Of a stretch of DNA of 64,000 bases, positions 42,727 through 52,585 are shown piece by piece. Made by a program: the position numbers and the translations under genes. Source of the stretch: JAZDFC01 sp043808235. GTDB lineage: Bacteria > Bacteroidota > Ignavibacteria > Ignavibacteriales > Melioribacteraceae. The notes under the pieces are model-generated. The model saw nothing but the letters and a program-made list of their open reading frames with translations. It was not told the DNA's origin and did no database searches. Where the stretch lies: contig JAZDFC010000005.1 of assembly GCA_043808235.1 (NCBI GenBank), positions 1 through 64,000 on the forward strand, in the 5' to 3' direction. How positions within the stretch are numbered: position 1 is the first letter of the stretch; every line of letters starts with the position of its first letter.

Positions 42727-45075
42727 TTAGATCGACAGCTCAACCCGGATATTAAAAAACCTGCTGCTAAGAATGTGCGGCACTCTAAATAAATAATTGT
42801 AATCCTTTAACGCATTCACCCAATCGTATCCAAGATAGTTACGGTGATTAAATACATTCATCACTTCCGCTACGACTAATAACTTCGATTTTTCCGAAAC
42901 TTCAAAACTTGCCGAGAGTCCCATGTCGACTCTAAAGAATATGAAATACTCCTGAGGATTGTTGATATCAACGGTAATCATTTTCATCCCAGTTGAGGGA
43001 TCATCTGTAATCGCACGCTCATAAAACAAAATTCCGCTCCCGAAAAGAAATTTTACATGAGACTGCCAGTTGGGATGCTTTTTAAATTTATCCTGCAGAA
43101 ATATTTGAATGGTGTGTGTTTGATCCATTAACCTTCTTTGATAACTGCCGCCGCCTTTATTCCGCTCCTTCGAATCGAGATAACTGTAACTAATTAAGCT
43201 GCGCATGCCCTCCACGATTTCACCATCAAACTGGAAATCTGCGCCGAATGCGTATCCTTCACGTGTGTTTCCTTTCACATAAAGCATTTTCATTTTTTCA
43301 AAATAAAACGGAATCAAGTTGTCGAGTTCTTTATAATAAATCTGCGCTGTGAATTTTATCTTTTCTTTGAATTGATTTTCCCACCCGGCGATGTAATGAA
43401 TTGCTTTCTGCGATTTCAAATTTGTCAATTCCGGGTTTCGTAATTCATTTATGAACGGCGGCTGATAATAATAACCCCAGCTCAAAGAAAATTTATTCAA
43501 TACGCTTGGAGTCCAAACCAAATTTATACGGGGTGAAAAAAGATTTTCATTTGAGTAATTGTATTTTGTAAAACGCAGTCCGGCATTTGCAATTAACGAT
43601 TCGGAGAATTTATAATTTGCATCTACAAAAGTTGAAAACGAATTCAGCTTTTCACTATTCGCAATATTGACATCGCGGGGAGCAATAAGCAAAGAACTGT
43701 CGCCGCTTTCTACAATATACTCGTCGATTTTATTTTTGAGATTATTAATCTGGTATTCAGCGCCCAAAAGAATTGAATAATTGTCGTGTAAATAAGTCAA
43801 AGTTGATTTGAAACTGTATGAATTGTAATCGAGAGTATTGTCAATGTCTTCCACTTTTGATTTGAGATATTCGTATAATTCTTCTCCTTCTTGTCCGTTA
43901 TAAAATAAGTCGCTGGTAAGATTTTCATCCTCGGTTTCCGATGTGTTATAATTTGATGCGCTTACATTGAGCATTAAATCGTCGAATGGAGCTGTTGAAT
44001 ATTTCAAACCAACAAGAAACGTTTTAAACTCATATTTTCTTTGACCGTTATAAGTGATTTCCACTTCACGGTTATCTCCTCTAAAAAACCCACCGAAATT
44101 TCCTACCCAGTTTTCAGGTTTCAAATCAAAACTATTTAGTGCGTAAACACCGAAAAATTCGAGAGATGATTTATCATTGAAATTATATTTCGTTATCAGT
44201 TGAGCATCAGAATATGATGGATTGTACTCGCCGAGAGTTTGGAAATTGCGCATGAAACTTCCCGGATATGAATATCTCGCTCCAAAATTCCACGTCAACT
44301 TTTCAGCAGCGCCTTTAAGATTCAAACCGATATTTAATAAATCTGCTCGCAGATTCGCCGTAATAAATTTCCGACTATCCATGCTGTAATCGACTTCGAG
44401 AGCTGACGACATTTTATCGCCGTACTTAGCGGTGAAAGCGCCGTTATAAAAATTCATCTTTGAAACCATATCGGGATTTATTAAAGAGAATAAATCTTCA
44501 CCAGCCTGTCGAAGAAGAAACGGTCTGTATATTTCATATCCATTCAAATAAATTAAATTCTCATCAAAATTACCTCCGCGGACATTGTATCCGGTTGACA
44601 ATTCATTGTTCGTAACAACACCAGCCATCACCTGAACCGAGCGAAGCGGGTCTGAAAAAACATTCGGCATAAGTTTTATTTCTTCCGAATCGAGATTCTG
44701 CTCATTAATATTCGTTTTGTTTCTTTCCCCCAGCACAGTGATGTCTTTTTGTTGAATCGCCTCCGATTGCAATTCTATTTTTAATGTCATTGACGAATTA
44801 ACTTCCAGATTCGCTTCATGATTTTGGTATCCGACCATTGTGACTTTTAGAGAATAATTCCCCGGCTTCAGATTAAATGAGAAGTGGCCCTTTTCATCTG
44901 TGGTTGTTCCCACCGAGGTATTTTCAAACATTACATTGCAGTACTGGAGTGGCTCTTTTGAGATTGAATCAATAACAGTACCGCTGATTGCAACTAAACT
45001 TTGCGAGTATAAGCGGGGAGGTGAGAGAATAAGATTAAGAACAAGAATAGGAAAAAGAAAGCGTACCATTGACAT
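42727..45075 (-). CDS. TonB-dependent receptor with N-terminal carboxypeptidase-like domain
   Basis: About 780 residues. A signal peptide (MVRFLFPILVLNLILSPPRLYSQ) is followed by a CarboxypepD_reg-like domain (GTVIDSISKEPLQYCNVMFENTSVGTTTDEKGHFSF), a plug (VFSDPLRSVQVMAGVVTNNELSTGYNVRGGNFDENLIYLNGYEIY) and a 22-strand-type barrel to an aromatic C-terminal strand (FNIRVELSI). It imports an unidentified ligand through the outer membrane using TonB. The ATG at 45075 or 45069 is preferred over 45183, because only these place the signal peptide at the N-terminus. No SusD partner is adjacent. Confidence 0.9.
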   Translation of the reverse strand: MSMVRFLFPILVLNLILSPPRLYSQSLVAISGTVIDSISKEPLQYCNVMFENTSVGTTTDEKGHFSFNLKPGNYSLKVTMVGYQNHEANLEVNSSMTLKIELQSEAIQQKDITVLGERNKTNINEQNLDSEEIKLMPNVFSDPLRSVQVMAGVVTNNELSTGYNVRGGNFDENLIYLNGYEIYRPFLLRQAGEDLFSLINPDMVSKMNFYNGAFTAKYGDKMSSALEVDYSMDSRKFITANLRADLLNIGLNLKGAAEKLTWNFGARYSYPGSFMRNFQTLGEYNPSYSDAQLITKYNFNDKSSLEFFGVYALNSFDLKPENWVGNFGGFFRGDNREVEITYNGQRKYEFKTFLVGLKYSTAPFDDLMLNVSASNYNTSETEDENLTSDLFYNGQEGEELYEYLKSKVEDIDNTLDYNSYSFKSTLTYLHDNYSILLGAEYQINNLKNKIDEYIVESGDSSLLIAPRDVNIANSEKLNSFSTFVDANYKFSESLIANAGLRFTKYNYSNENLFSPRINLVWTPSVLNKFSLSWGYYYQPPFINELRNPELTNLKSQKAIHYIAGWENQFKEKIKFTAQIYYKELDNLIPFYFEKMKMLYVKGNTREGYAFGADFQFDGEIVEGMRSLISYSYLDSKERNKGGGSYQRRLMDQTHTIQIFLQDKFKKHPNWQSHVKFLFGSGILFYERAITDDPSTGMKMITVDINNPQEYFIFFRVDMGLSASFEVSEKSKLLVVAEVMNVFNHRNYLGYDWVNALKDYNYLFRVPHILSSRFFNIRVELSI

Positions 45076-45342
45076 ATCCGAAATTTGAAAAATAAAATGG
45101 TAGAGATTCGCTATAAACTTCCTTTTTTTTGTTTCAAATTTAGGGAAATCCGGTTTTATCATTAGGTCAAAAATTATGACCACGTTTTTATGGCTAAGAA
45201 CGAAAGCAATTTCATCCTATTAGCATGAACACTTTTTATTATTTTAACAGACGTATTTGTCAATTACTTCTTCGCGCAGTGAAGGAATTGAAAAGAAGAA
45301 ATCAGATCAAAAATTTTTTGTAAATCAAAATCGGAAAAATTT

Positions 45343-45921
45343 ATGGCAAATAAGCATTTAAACATGACTATTGATTCCATTATCCAGGCTATTATCTTTA
45401 TTTTACTGGGAATTGCTGTTCTTGGAATTTATGTGCTGGACGTTGATAATACATTGTTCACCTACACGCTTTTTGGATTAGCGGCAATATTATTTGAGAT
45501 TGTTTTTAAGCTAAGAAATTTGAGGGATTTTATTTTTATCTGTGCCTTTATCGCCATCTTTTTGATTGTAGTATTTCTTCCATCGAATGATTTTAAAATC
45601 TTACTCCGGAATTTCTTCTGGTTTATTTTGATAGGATTTTTTGTTTATTCTTATAACAAACACAGGCTGAAAATCAGATGGGCTAAAACCAAACCGGGAA
45701 TAGTAGCTTTCTATCTAATTGGATTTTTGATTATTTACATTATTGCTACACTGCTTAACATTTTTGTTTTCGAATCTTACTCATATATCAGATCTACAAG
45801 TCTGATGCATTATCTTTCTAATGCGGTTAAGGTTGGCGGTGTGCTCGGAATTGGATTGGGCATCGGTAAAATTATTACAATAAACTCACCTGCGAAAAAT
45901 AAAAAAGGGACCCGCCGTTAA
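45343..45921 (+). CDS. Integral membrane protein of unknown function
   Basis: A 192-residue protein with five to six hydrophobic helices (AIIFILLGIAVLGIYVL, LFGLAAILFEIVF, FIFICAFIAIFLIVVFL, FFWFILIGFFVYSY, FYLIGFLIIYIIATLLNIFVF, and a Gly-rich last segment) and a basic C-terminus (KNKKGTRR). No family motif is recognised. It is monocistronic; its stop codon lies inside a hairpin that works as terminator for the opposing chemoreceptor gene. Confidence 0.6.
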   Translation: MANKHLNMTIDSIIQAIIFILLGIAVLGIYVLDVDNTLFTYTLFGLAAILFEIVFKLRNLRDFIFICAFIAIFLIVVFLPSNDFKILLRNFFWFILIGFFVYSYNKHRLKIRWAKTKPGIVAFYLIGFLIIYIIATLLNIFVFESYSYIRSTSLMHYLSNAVKVGGVLGIGLGIGKIITINSPAKNKKGTRR

Positions 45922-45930
45922 GCGAGTCCC
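45895..45930 (-). terminator. Terminator of chemoreceptor gene, overlapping opposing stop codon
   Basis: GGGAC-C-CGC (45907-45915) pairs with GCG-A-GTCCC (45922-45930). On the minus strand it is followed by a T-run (from the AAAAAA at 45901-45906). It ends the minus-strand transcript and overlaps the last codons of the plus-strand membrane gene. Confidence 0.65.
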
Positions 45931-45943
45931 GCAATGTTACTAG

Positions 45944-48484
45944 TTAAGCGGCCTGATGTTTTCTCTGGTCGTTATTTCGTACGTGATTGAACTGCTTGCT
46001 TGAAGTCAACTTAAACTGAGAAATCTTTTCTTGCAAATTCATTGTCAGTTTACTCAAGTCTTCGGTTGATTGGGCAATTTGTTGAATGCCTGTTGCCGAT
46101 TCGTGAGTTACGGCATTTATTCCATCGATACTCTTGCTTATTTGTTCAGCAGTAGCCGATTGTTCCTCGCTGGCTGCGGCTACCTGCGTAATAATATCCA
46201 CAGCTTTGTCAGCGCTCGCAATAATTTCATTTAATGAGGCTCCGGCTTTATGGACGAGTAATTTTCCTCTTTCAACTTCCTCTTTTCCTGTTTGAATTGA
46301 CTCAACAGCCTCGGCAGTGTCTAACTGGATTTTTTTAATCATTGAAGCAATTTCTTTCGTTGCCTTAGTCGTACGTTCGGCAAGTTTTCTAACCTCATCG
46401 GCAACTACTGCAAATCCGCGGCCTTGTTCACCTGCACGTGCAGCTTCGATAGCGGCATTAAGAGCAAGTAAATTCGTTTGATCTGCAATATCATCAATAA
46501 CCTGAATTATCTCGCCAATTTGATTGCTGCTGTTGCCGAGTGTTTCAACAGTAGCAGCAGATGAATTTACAACATCGGCAATGCGAGACATTCCGTCAAT
46601 TGTTTCTTCAACAACTTTTCCGCCTTCAATTGCTTTTTCGCCGGAAGATTTTGCTCTTTCTGCAGCGAAGGTTGTGTTCTTTGTATTTTCGATAATGGTT
46701 CTTGTCATCTCTTCGATTGCGCTGGCAACTTCCGATGTTTGAGCAGATTGTTCCTGCGAACCTGCAGCCATTTCTTCAGCCGACGATGATATTTGATGGC
46801 TTGCGCTTGCAGTGGCTTCTATTGCATCGGTAAATTCGACAAGCGTATTGTTAAATGAATCAGCAAGTTCATTAATGCTGTTCTTAATCAAATTAAAATC
46901 GCCTTTATAGTCACCGTTCATTCGGGCGGTTAAATCACCATCGGCAATTTTTTCAAGTACGTTTTTTGATTCACTGAACGGCATTATGATGGCTTCAAGA
47001 GTAGAATTTATACCGGCAACAATTTCTTTATATCCGCCCGAAAATTTATCAATATTGCCTCTTTCGGAAAGTTTGCCTTCGATAGCGGCAGTACTAAGCT
47101 TAACAGATTCAGTTATCAGATTGCGAATTATTTCAATAAGTTTTAACAAGCTTTGCGATAGCACGTCTTTATCGGATTTTACATTCACAACAACTTTAAG
47201 ATCGCCTCTCGAGATACACTCTACTGCGTTTGCTTGCTCTTTTATATTTTCAATCATTTTGGTAAAGGAACCTGAAAGTCTACCAACTTCATCCTGACTG
47301 TCGATATCGAGACTTACATCAATATTTCCTGTCGCAAGTTTATCCGCAGCTTCGGTTAGTTTCTTTACGGGTTTGCCAATATATTTTCCCATATATAATG
47401 CAACAAAAACAGAAATAATGAAAGCAAGACCTAAACCCAAAAAAACTTTTGTACGCATACCGGCTATCAGCTCATCTACATCATCTACATAAGTACCGCT
47501 TCCAATAATCCAGCCCCACGGTTTGTAAAGCTTAACATATGAAATTTTCGGAACAGGCTGATCGATACCTGGTTTTGGCCACATATAATCGACAAGGCCT
47601 TCGCCAGCAGCCTGGCATACTTTCACAAATTCAACAAAAAGCTGCTTGCCGTTTGGATCTTTGTTTTCGGTAAGGTCCGTCCCGTCTAACGCTGGTTTTA
47701 TGGGGTGCATAACCATTTTGGGATGCAGGTCATTAATCCAGAAATAATTATCACCTGCGTAACGCAGTGTGCTTATTCTTTTCATCGCTCTTTTCTGACT
47801 TTCTTCTAATGAAAACTCGCCATTTGTTACGCGCTGATCGTATTCCTTTAAAAGAGAGTGAGCTACCTCAACAAGATTTTTTGTAACCTCAACTTTATTT
47901 GTCCGCATTTGCTCAGCGAATGAAGGCAAAAAATAAAATAGTACTACAAATGAAATTAAAAGAGTTGATACAATCGCAACGCTTATTATTTTCGTTGCTA
48001 TTCCCCAATCCTTAAAACGTGTTATTCTCTGGTGCATGATCTTATTCCTTATCTTAAATATTATTAAACTTATTGCAATGAAAGCTGCAAGCAATATCAA
48101 TGTTGTGAACGAGATCGGGAATCCGCTTTCATTTGATTGTAGCTCAACTTTTGTCTCTACCGGTTGAGGCGGTGTTATGGTTGAGTTGTTTGTTTGTTCT
48201 TTTTCTTCAACAACAACCGGTGCTTCCTGTGCCACTACCTGTTCTGTTTCAACCGGTTTTATTTCACTGCTGTTGGTTTCTTTTTTAACCTCTACCTTTG
48301 TTACGCCCGGTTCCACCGCAGGTTTTTGATTCATCAATTCAAGAAGTTTTTCTTCAGTTGTTAATTCCTTTCCCTGCGGAAAAATCGAAGGTTGAGTAAA
48401 AAATATAAATACAAATATGAAGCAGGAGATTACAAGTAATTCCTTCCTTATTTGTTTATGATATTTATTTTCAGTCATTTTCAT
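45944..48484 (-). CDS. Methyl-accepting chemotaxis protein with Cache domain and extra N-terminal export/TM module
   Basis: 846 residues. In order: a signal-like segment (about 15-37); a Pro/Glu/Val/Thr-rich linker (40-120); a TM (about 124-142); a TM (165-188); a periplasmic single Cache type 2 domain (NYFWINDLHPKMVMHP, GKQLFVEFVKVCQ, WIIGSGTYVDDV); a TM (about 345-365); HAMP and poly-HAMP-like segments (SGGYKEIVAGINSTLEAI); and the methyl-accepting/CheA-interacting domain (NLLALNAAIEAARAGEQGRG). The N-terminal module is unusual. The C-terminal tail is RNNDQRKHQAA. ATG at 48478 is an alternative start. It is downstream of a porin (29-base gap) in a FliA-type operon. Confidence 0.92.
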   Translation of the reverse strand: MKMTENKYHKQIRKELLVISCFIFVFIFFTQPSIFPQGKELTTEEKLLELMNQKPAVEPGVTKVEVKKETNSSEIKPVETEQVVAQEAPVVVEEKEQTNNSTITPPQPVETKVELQSNESGFPISFTTLILLAAFIAISLIIFKIRNKIMHQRITRFKDWGIATKIISVAIVSTLLISFVVLFYFLPSFAEQMRTNKVEVTKNLVEVAHSLLKEYDQRVTNGEFSLEESQKRAMKRISTLRYAGDNYFWINDLHPKMVMHPIKPALDGTDLTENKDPNGKQLFVEFVKVCQAAGEGLVDYMWPKPGIDQPVPKISYVKLYKPWGWIIGSGTYVDDVDELIAGMRTKVFLGLGLAFIISVFVALYMGKYIGKPVKKLTEAADKLATGNIDVSLDIDSQDEVGRLSGSFTKMIENIKEQANAVECISRGDLKVVVNVKSDKDVLSQSLLKLIEIIRNLITESVKLSTAAIEGKLSERGNIDKFSGGYKEIVAGINSTLEAIIMPFSESKNVLEKIADGDLTARMNGDYKGDFNLIKNSINELADSFNNTLVEFTDAIEATASASHQISSSAEEMAAGSQEQSAQTSEVASAIEEMTRTIIENTKNTTFAAERAKSSGEKAIEGGKVVEETIDGMSRIADVVNSSAATVETLGNSSNQIGEIIQVIDDIADQTNLLALNAAIEAARAGEQGRGFAVVADEVRKLAERTTKATKEIASMIKKIQLDTAEAVESIQTGKEEVERGKLLVHKAGASLNEIIASADKAVDIITQVAAASEEQSATAEQISKSIDGINAVTHESATGIQQIAQSTEDLSKLTMNLQEKISQFKLTSSKQFNHVRNNDQRKHQAA

Positions 48485-48513
48485 TTCCCCTTGTTTTTAC
48501 TTTCAAATACAAG

Positions 48514-50025
48514 TTAGAATGTAAAATACTGGAGCTGTATAGTTAGTAAACCAGTCGAGTAACTTTCGGATACTCCGGCAGTTAATGAGGCTCTGTTTCC
48601 CATTAGTATTTCATAAAGTATTTTCACATTTGCATTGTGACCGGTAATAAAGTAATTCAATCCAACACCGAATCTCTGACTCGATTTCAGTTGATTGACA
48701 TATTCCAATGTGGCTGTGGTTGCGCCTACTTGTTTCAGTACGGTAGCGTTTACATCTTTGACCTCATATTTCACATATGGCTGAAGATTCAAATCCTTAA
48801 AAAAGTAACCGAGTTCGCCAAAGAAAATTGATTGTTTTGGAATCGAACCGGTAAACATCGTTGAATCGGTATCGCTTCCACCGCCATCAAGTAAAGTGAA
48901 TGATGAAGAAAAAGTTACCGAGCCAGGACTGCCTAAGGGTAAATCAGCAAAGCCGTCGAAAGAAAATGCCGAATAACTTCTCTGCATATCGAAGCCAGCG
49001 CCTACCGATACAATTTGACCTTTACCGAGAGTAGTACCGGGATAAAAAATCCCTTTCTCTTTATCGAAGAAACTGTAATTAAAACGTGAGGCTACCCTGA
49101 AAGGCGAATATGGATTTGTACTTTTCCCGCTGAACATTCCAGCGCGGTATTCCAATCTTTCATCAAAAAGAAATCCTCTAAGATTTACACCAAAATCTCT
49201 ACCGGCAGAATTATCGAGCGGGCCGCTTGTTAAAAATTGATATGAGCCGTAATCGAGTCCCATCAGTGATGCAGCGCTTTGTAAGCCGTTCCTGGAGATA
49301 CCGACTAATTGTAATCCTGCAATTACACTTAACTCCGGCATAAAACTATGTTGAATGTATGCATCCTGAATATACATCGTAAATTTTGTATCCTTAACAC
49401 CCTGACCAGTTAATTTTCCAATATTTGGCGCATCGGTCTCAAAAAAGAACGAAGTATTTTTCGCTATGTCGCCACCCAGTATTACGCGAATTCTTCTTAC
49501 GAATAATTGCCGCTGCCAGTGCTGTGTATAATTTGGATCTGCATCCTGCGTTACCGTACTTCCTTCTTGAATTGCTTGAGCATGGGCTTGTAACAAAATG
49601 CCTGTCTTTATATTGAACAGAGGAGGGGTAGTTTGTACAGGAGTTGGCGCTGTTTGAATTGCAGTCTTCAGTTCGCCGATTAATTGGTTTAGTTGTAAAA
49701 CCAATCCGTTAACATCCGGCAGATTTTTTACTTTAGCCTCAATCTGAGCGACTCGAGCGGCGAGTCCTTTTAAATCAACTGTTGTGCTATCATCCAATCC
49801 CGCTGGAATCTGATCTATTTTTTGTTGTAAGACTTCAATGTCATTTTTCAATGAAGTAAAATCCGCTTGTCGTGCCGATTCTTCATTGGCGATTAATTGC
49901 TTAAGAGAATTTTCCATCTCCACGACAATCGCAATAATTTTTTTGAAATCCTGCGCGGCAGCTTGATTTAATGGTAGGATTACCAGTATGATAGTAAAAA
50001 GAATATATCGAATTATTCTTCTCAT
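48514..50025 (-). CDS. Porin with N-terminal coiled coil (phosphate-selective porin O/P-like)
   Basis: 503 residues. A signal peptide ends QAAAQ (about 25). A coiled-coil periplasmic region (about 27-120; LKNDIEVLQQKIDQI, GLAARVAQIEAKVKN) resembles peptidoglycan-contacting or trimerising extensions of porins. The OprO/P-like barrel follows (RQLFVRRIRVILGGDIAKNTSFFFETDAPNIG), ending in aromatic strands (LLTIQLQYFTF). It is cotranscribed with the downstream chemoreceptor. Ligand specificity is not deducible. Confidence 0.82.
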   Translation of the reverse strand: MRRIIRYILFTIILVILPLNQAAAQDFKKIIAIVVEMENSLKQLIANEESARQADFTSLKNDIEVLQQKIDQIPAGLDDSTTVDLKGLAARVAQIEAKVKNLPDVNGLVLQLNQLIGELKTAIQTAPTPVQTTPPLFNIKTGILLQAHAQAIQEGSTVTQDADPNYTQHWQRQLFVRRIRVILGGDIAKNTSFFFETDAPNIGKLTGQGVKDTKFTMYIQDAYIQHSFMPELSVIAGLQLVGISRNGLQSAASLMGLDYGSYQFLTSGPLDNSAGRDFGVNLRGFLFDERLEYRAGMFSGKSTNPYSPFRVASRFNYSFFDKEKGIFYPGTTLGKGQIVSVGAGFDMQRSYSAFSFDGFADLPLGSPGSVTFSSSFTLLDGGGSDTDSTMFTGSIPKQSIFFGELGYFFKDLNLQPYVKYEVKDVNATVLKQVGATTATLEYVNQLKSSQRFGVGLNYFITGHNANVKILYEILMGNRASLTAGVSESYSTGLLTIQLQYFTF

Positions 50026-50164
50026 TTTCTCTTCTCTCCTTTATTACTCTTTCCTTAATTACTGTTGATTTTATATTGTCAACTGATTCGTCTATGTATT
50101 TGTCCAAAACAAGTGCCCTTACCTGTATTTTAAGAGGGAATATATTTTCTCATCTCTGCTATCA

Positions 50165-50191
50165 TTATCGGAAGCATTTCTGAATATTTTA
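50165..50191 (-). promoter_or_regulatory. Sigma-28 (FliA)-type promoter of the porin-chemoreceptor operon
   Basis: On the minus strand: TAAA (50191-50188), 15 bases, TCCGATAA (50172-50165). The consensus is TAAA-N15-GCCGATAA, so this matches 11 of 12 positions with exact spacing. It is about 140 bases before the porin ATG. Confidence 0.75.
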
Positions 50192-50268
50192 GTAACAAAT
50201 TCAATTATTGAATCTGGTGGTCAGAATGTCAAATAATTCAAATGCTATTCCCAATATTGAATATTAAA

Positions 50269-50298
50269 AAAGGGATTCGGTTTATAACGAATCCCTTT
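50269..50298. terminator. Hairpin terminator of chemoreceptor gene
   Basis: Perfect 11-bp stem AAAGGGATTCG (50269-50279) / CGAATCCCTTT (50288-50298), T-rich on both sides. It ends the minus-strand gene that stops at 50325. Confidence 0.8.
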
Positions 50299-50324
50299 GT
50301 TTTTTTTTTGATAGGTAATTTTAA

Positions 50325-52118
50325 TTATGCAGCGTGATTTTTTCTATGACCGTTATTTCTTTCGAATTGTAATTGCTTATCGGTGTTGGATAGTTTGAAC
50401 CGTGATATACTTTCCTGCAAATCGACTGTTAATTTGTTCAAGTCTTCGATAGCGCGTGCAATCTGTTGTATTCCGCTTGATGATTCGTTGGTTACATTAC
50501 TAATCGCTTCAATATTTTTACTGATTTCTTCACTTGCAGCACTCTGTTGCTCGCTGGCGGCTGCTACCTGCATTACAATATCCGTTACTTTTTCTGATCC
50601 TTTAATTATTTCCTTTAAAGATATTTCTGAGCGGTCAGCAAGTTCTTTCCCTTTTGCCACTTGTAGTTTGCCCTCGCCCATAGCACTTACAGCAGCTTCG
50701 GTATCTTTTTGAATCTGTACTATCATCGAAGCAATTTCTTTTGTGGCTTTTGTTGTTCGTTCGGCAAGTTTCCTTACTTCATCCGCTACAACAGCAAATC
50801 CGCGTCCTTGTTCGCCGGCACGCGCAGCCTCAATTGCAGCATTCAAAGCAAGCAAGTTAGTTTGATCAGCAATCTCATCAATTACTTGAACGATTTGACC
50901 AATCTGCTCGCTGCTTCTGCCTAAAGCATGTACAGTATCGGCTCCTTTTTCAACAACTACTGCAATACGATTCATGCCTTCAATAGTTTCGCGAACAACA
51001 ATTCCACCTTCTCTGGCAATTTCCCCCGCATTTTTCGATGCTTCGGATGCAAGGGAAGTATTTTTTGAAGTCTCGAAGATTGTTTTTGTCATCTCTTCTA
51101 CAGCACCTGCAACTTCAGTTGTCTGCGAACTTTGTTCGTGAATACCTGCGGCAATTTCTTCAGTCGATGTAGAAATTTGATTGCTGGCTGAAGCTGTTGA
51201 TTGAACCACTTCAAAAACCTGGCGAAGCATTTGCTCAATATTCTGAACTGCATGATTGAAGCCAAAATACAACCGTGCAATCTCATCGTCGTTTCTTACC
51301 GGTTTTAATTCGATGCGCAAGTCGCCGCTCGCAAATCTTTCGATTTCGCCGAGCATTTTATTCACACTGCTTGAAAGATATTCTTTCTGTTCCTCGGATT
51401 CACGAACTGCTGCTGTAACTTTTTCAGCGATGCTGTTTTTTTCGATATTTAATTTTTCATTGGCATCTTTAATATGGTTAATCATTACTTTAAAAGATTG
51501 AGCAAGCGCACCGACCTCATCTTTTGAACTTGTGTCGATTTCAGTATTTAAATCGCCGTTAGAAATTTTGTTTGCGCTCTCCTTCAGTTTGATTATAGGT
51601 TTGGTGATACTGCGGGCTGAATAGAAAGCGACAATCAATCCCATGACGATGAGTGCGAGGGAAAAGACTACAGCTGTAGTTCGGGTGCTTGCTACCTCAT
51701 TATTGATTTCATCTTTCGAAGCAGCGATTATAATTTCGCCATTAAACGAATCCGATTCTATCTTCGTCGATTCAACAATTAATGTATCGGATTTTAGGAG
51801 CTCATCATCAATCGTCAATCCTTCCGGGTATGAAGAAATAAGCGTATTATCCGAAAGCAGGGCAATGAATCTTACTCCAACTTCTTTCTTGGCGAATTCG
51901 AATGCGCTCTGAGTTGCGGTGATATCACCGCTTTTAATCCCGATATTTACACCTAACGCAACTGTCTCGGTCAGCGATTTCAACTTTTGCTGGTGGTTCT
52001 TTTCCAATTGTGCTTTCTGATTCATCGGGAAATAAATGAATATGAATAAAGAAATAAATGCAACAACACCCATGAGCGCAAATCTAATTTTATTTCCTAC
52101 TGTGAAATCGATCTTCAC
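50325..52118 (-). CDS. Methyl-accepting chemotaxis protein (short periplasmic sensor)
   Basis: 597 residues. A TM (about 12-30) is followed by a periplasmic domain of about 110 residues (QQKLKSLTETVALGVNIGIKSGD ... IIIAASKDEINNEV), a dCache_3/CHASE8-like type I cannot name with certainty. A second TM (about 150-170), HAMP (SITKPIIKLKESANKISNGD) and the signalling domain (NLLALNAAIEAARAGEQGRG) follow. The tail is ERNNGHRKNHAA. The start is GTG at 52118 with GAGGTG upstream. It is 13 bases after the small binding-protein gene, so the latter probably supplies or shares its ligand. Confidence 0.92.
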   Translation of the reverse strand: MKIDFTVGNKIRFALMGVVAFISLFIFIYFPMNQKAQLEKNHQQKLKSLTETVALGVNIGIKSGDITATQSAFEFAKKEVGVRFIALLSDNTLISSYPEGLTIDDELLKSDTLIVESTKIESDSFNGEIIIAASKDEINNEVASTRTTAVVFSLALIVMGLIVAFYSARSITKPIIKLKESANKISNGDLNTEIDTSSKDEVGALAQSFKVMINHIKDANEKLNIEKNSIAEKVTAAVRESEEQKEYLSSSVNKMLGEIERFASGDLRIELKPVRNDDEIARLYFGFNHAVQNIEQMLRQVFEVVQSTASASNQISTSTEEIAAGIHEQSSQTTEVAGAVEEMTKTIFETSKNTSLASEASKNAGEIAREGGIVVRETIEGMNRIAVVVEKGADTVHALGRSSEQIGQIVQVIDEIADQTNLLALNAAIEAARAGEQGRGFAVVADEVRKLAERTTKATKEIASMIVQIQKDTEAAVSAMGEGKLQVAKGKELADRSEISLKEIIKGSEKVTDIVMQVAAASEQQSAASEEISKNIEAISNVTNESSSGIQQIARAIEDLNKLTVDLQESISRFKLSNTDKQLQFERNNGHRKNHAA

Positions 52119-52131
52119 TTTACACCTCAGT

Positions 52132-52569
52132 TTATTCTATTTTAAATAATTCTTTGACCGAACCGTCCAAAGATTTTGTAGAAATATATCCTACGGCATT
52201 CGGATTTTTCGCGACGTTTGATTTTACGTCATCGTCACTTGAAGCTTTTACAGGGGCAGTTGCCTGACCCGATAAAACAAGTTTCGTCCACTGCACTCTT
52301 ACCTGGCTGGCAGATTTCCCAAGGAATACGTCGTAAAATTTCTTTCCTATTTCTGTTTCGGATTGATCTACGACGAGTATCTTTGCACCGGTTGACCATG
52401 TTGTTCTTGCACCGGAAAAGACTTCCTTTGCAGCATCTTTTGTTAATGTCTGTGTTGATGATTTTGAAACCACAACACTTATTTGACTATAGCTTAAACT
52501 ACAACTTAATACCATGATGAGGGTTGATAAGAATATAATTTTTAATGTATTGTATTTTAATGTTTTCAT
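52132..52569 (-). CDS. Small PstS-like periplasmic substrate-binding protein
   Basis: About 145 residues. A signal peptide ends SLSYSQ (about 28) and is followed by a single PBP-like lobe: ISVVVSKSSTQTLTKDAAKEVFSG, WSTGAKILVVDQS, YDVFLGKSASQVRVQW, KNPNAVGYISTKSLDGSVKEL. Short PstS-like proteins of this kind occur beside porins and sensory proteins and bind phosphate or other anions; the ligand here is inferred. ATG at 52569 is chosen because of GGAGAGGATAA upstream. It lies 16 bases after the porin gene and 13 before the chemoreceptor. Confidence 0.85.
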   Translation of the reverse strand: MKTLKYNTLKIIFLSTLIMVLSCSLSYSQISVVVSKSSTQTLTKDAAKEVFSGARTTWSTGAKILVVDQSETEIGKKFYDVFLGKSASQVRVQWTKLVLSGQATAPVKASSDDDVKSNVAKNPNAVGYISTKSLDGSVKELFKIE

Positions 52570-52585
52570 TTTATCCTCTCCGATT

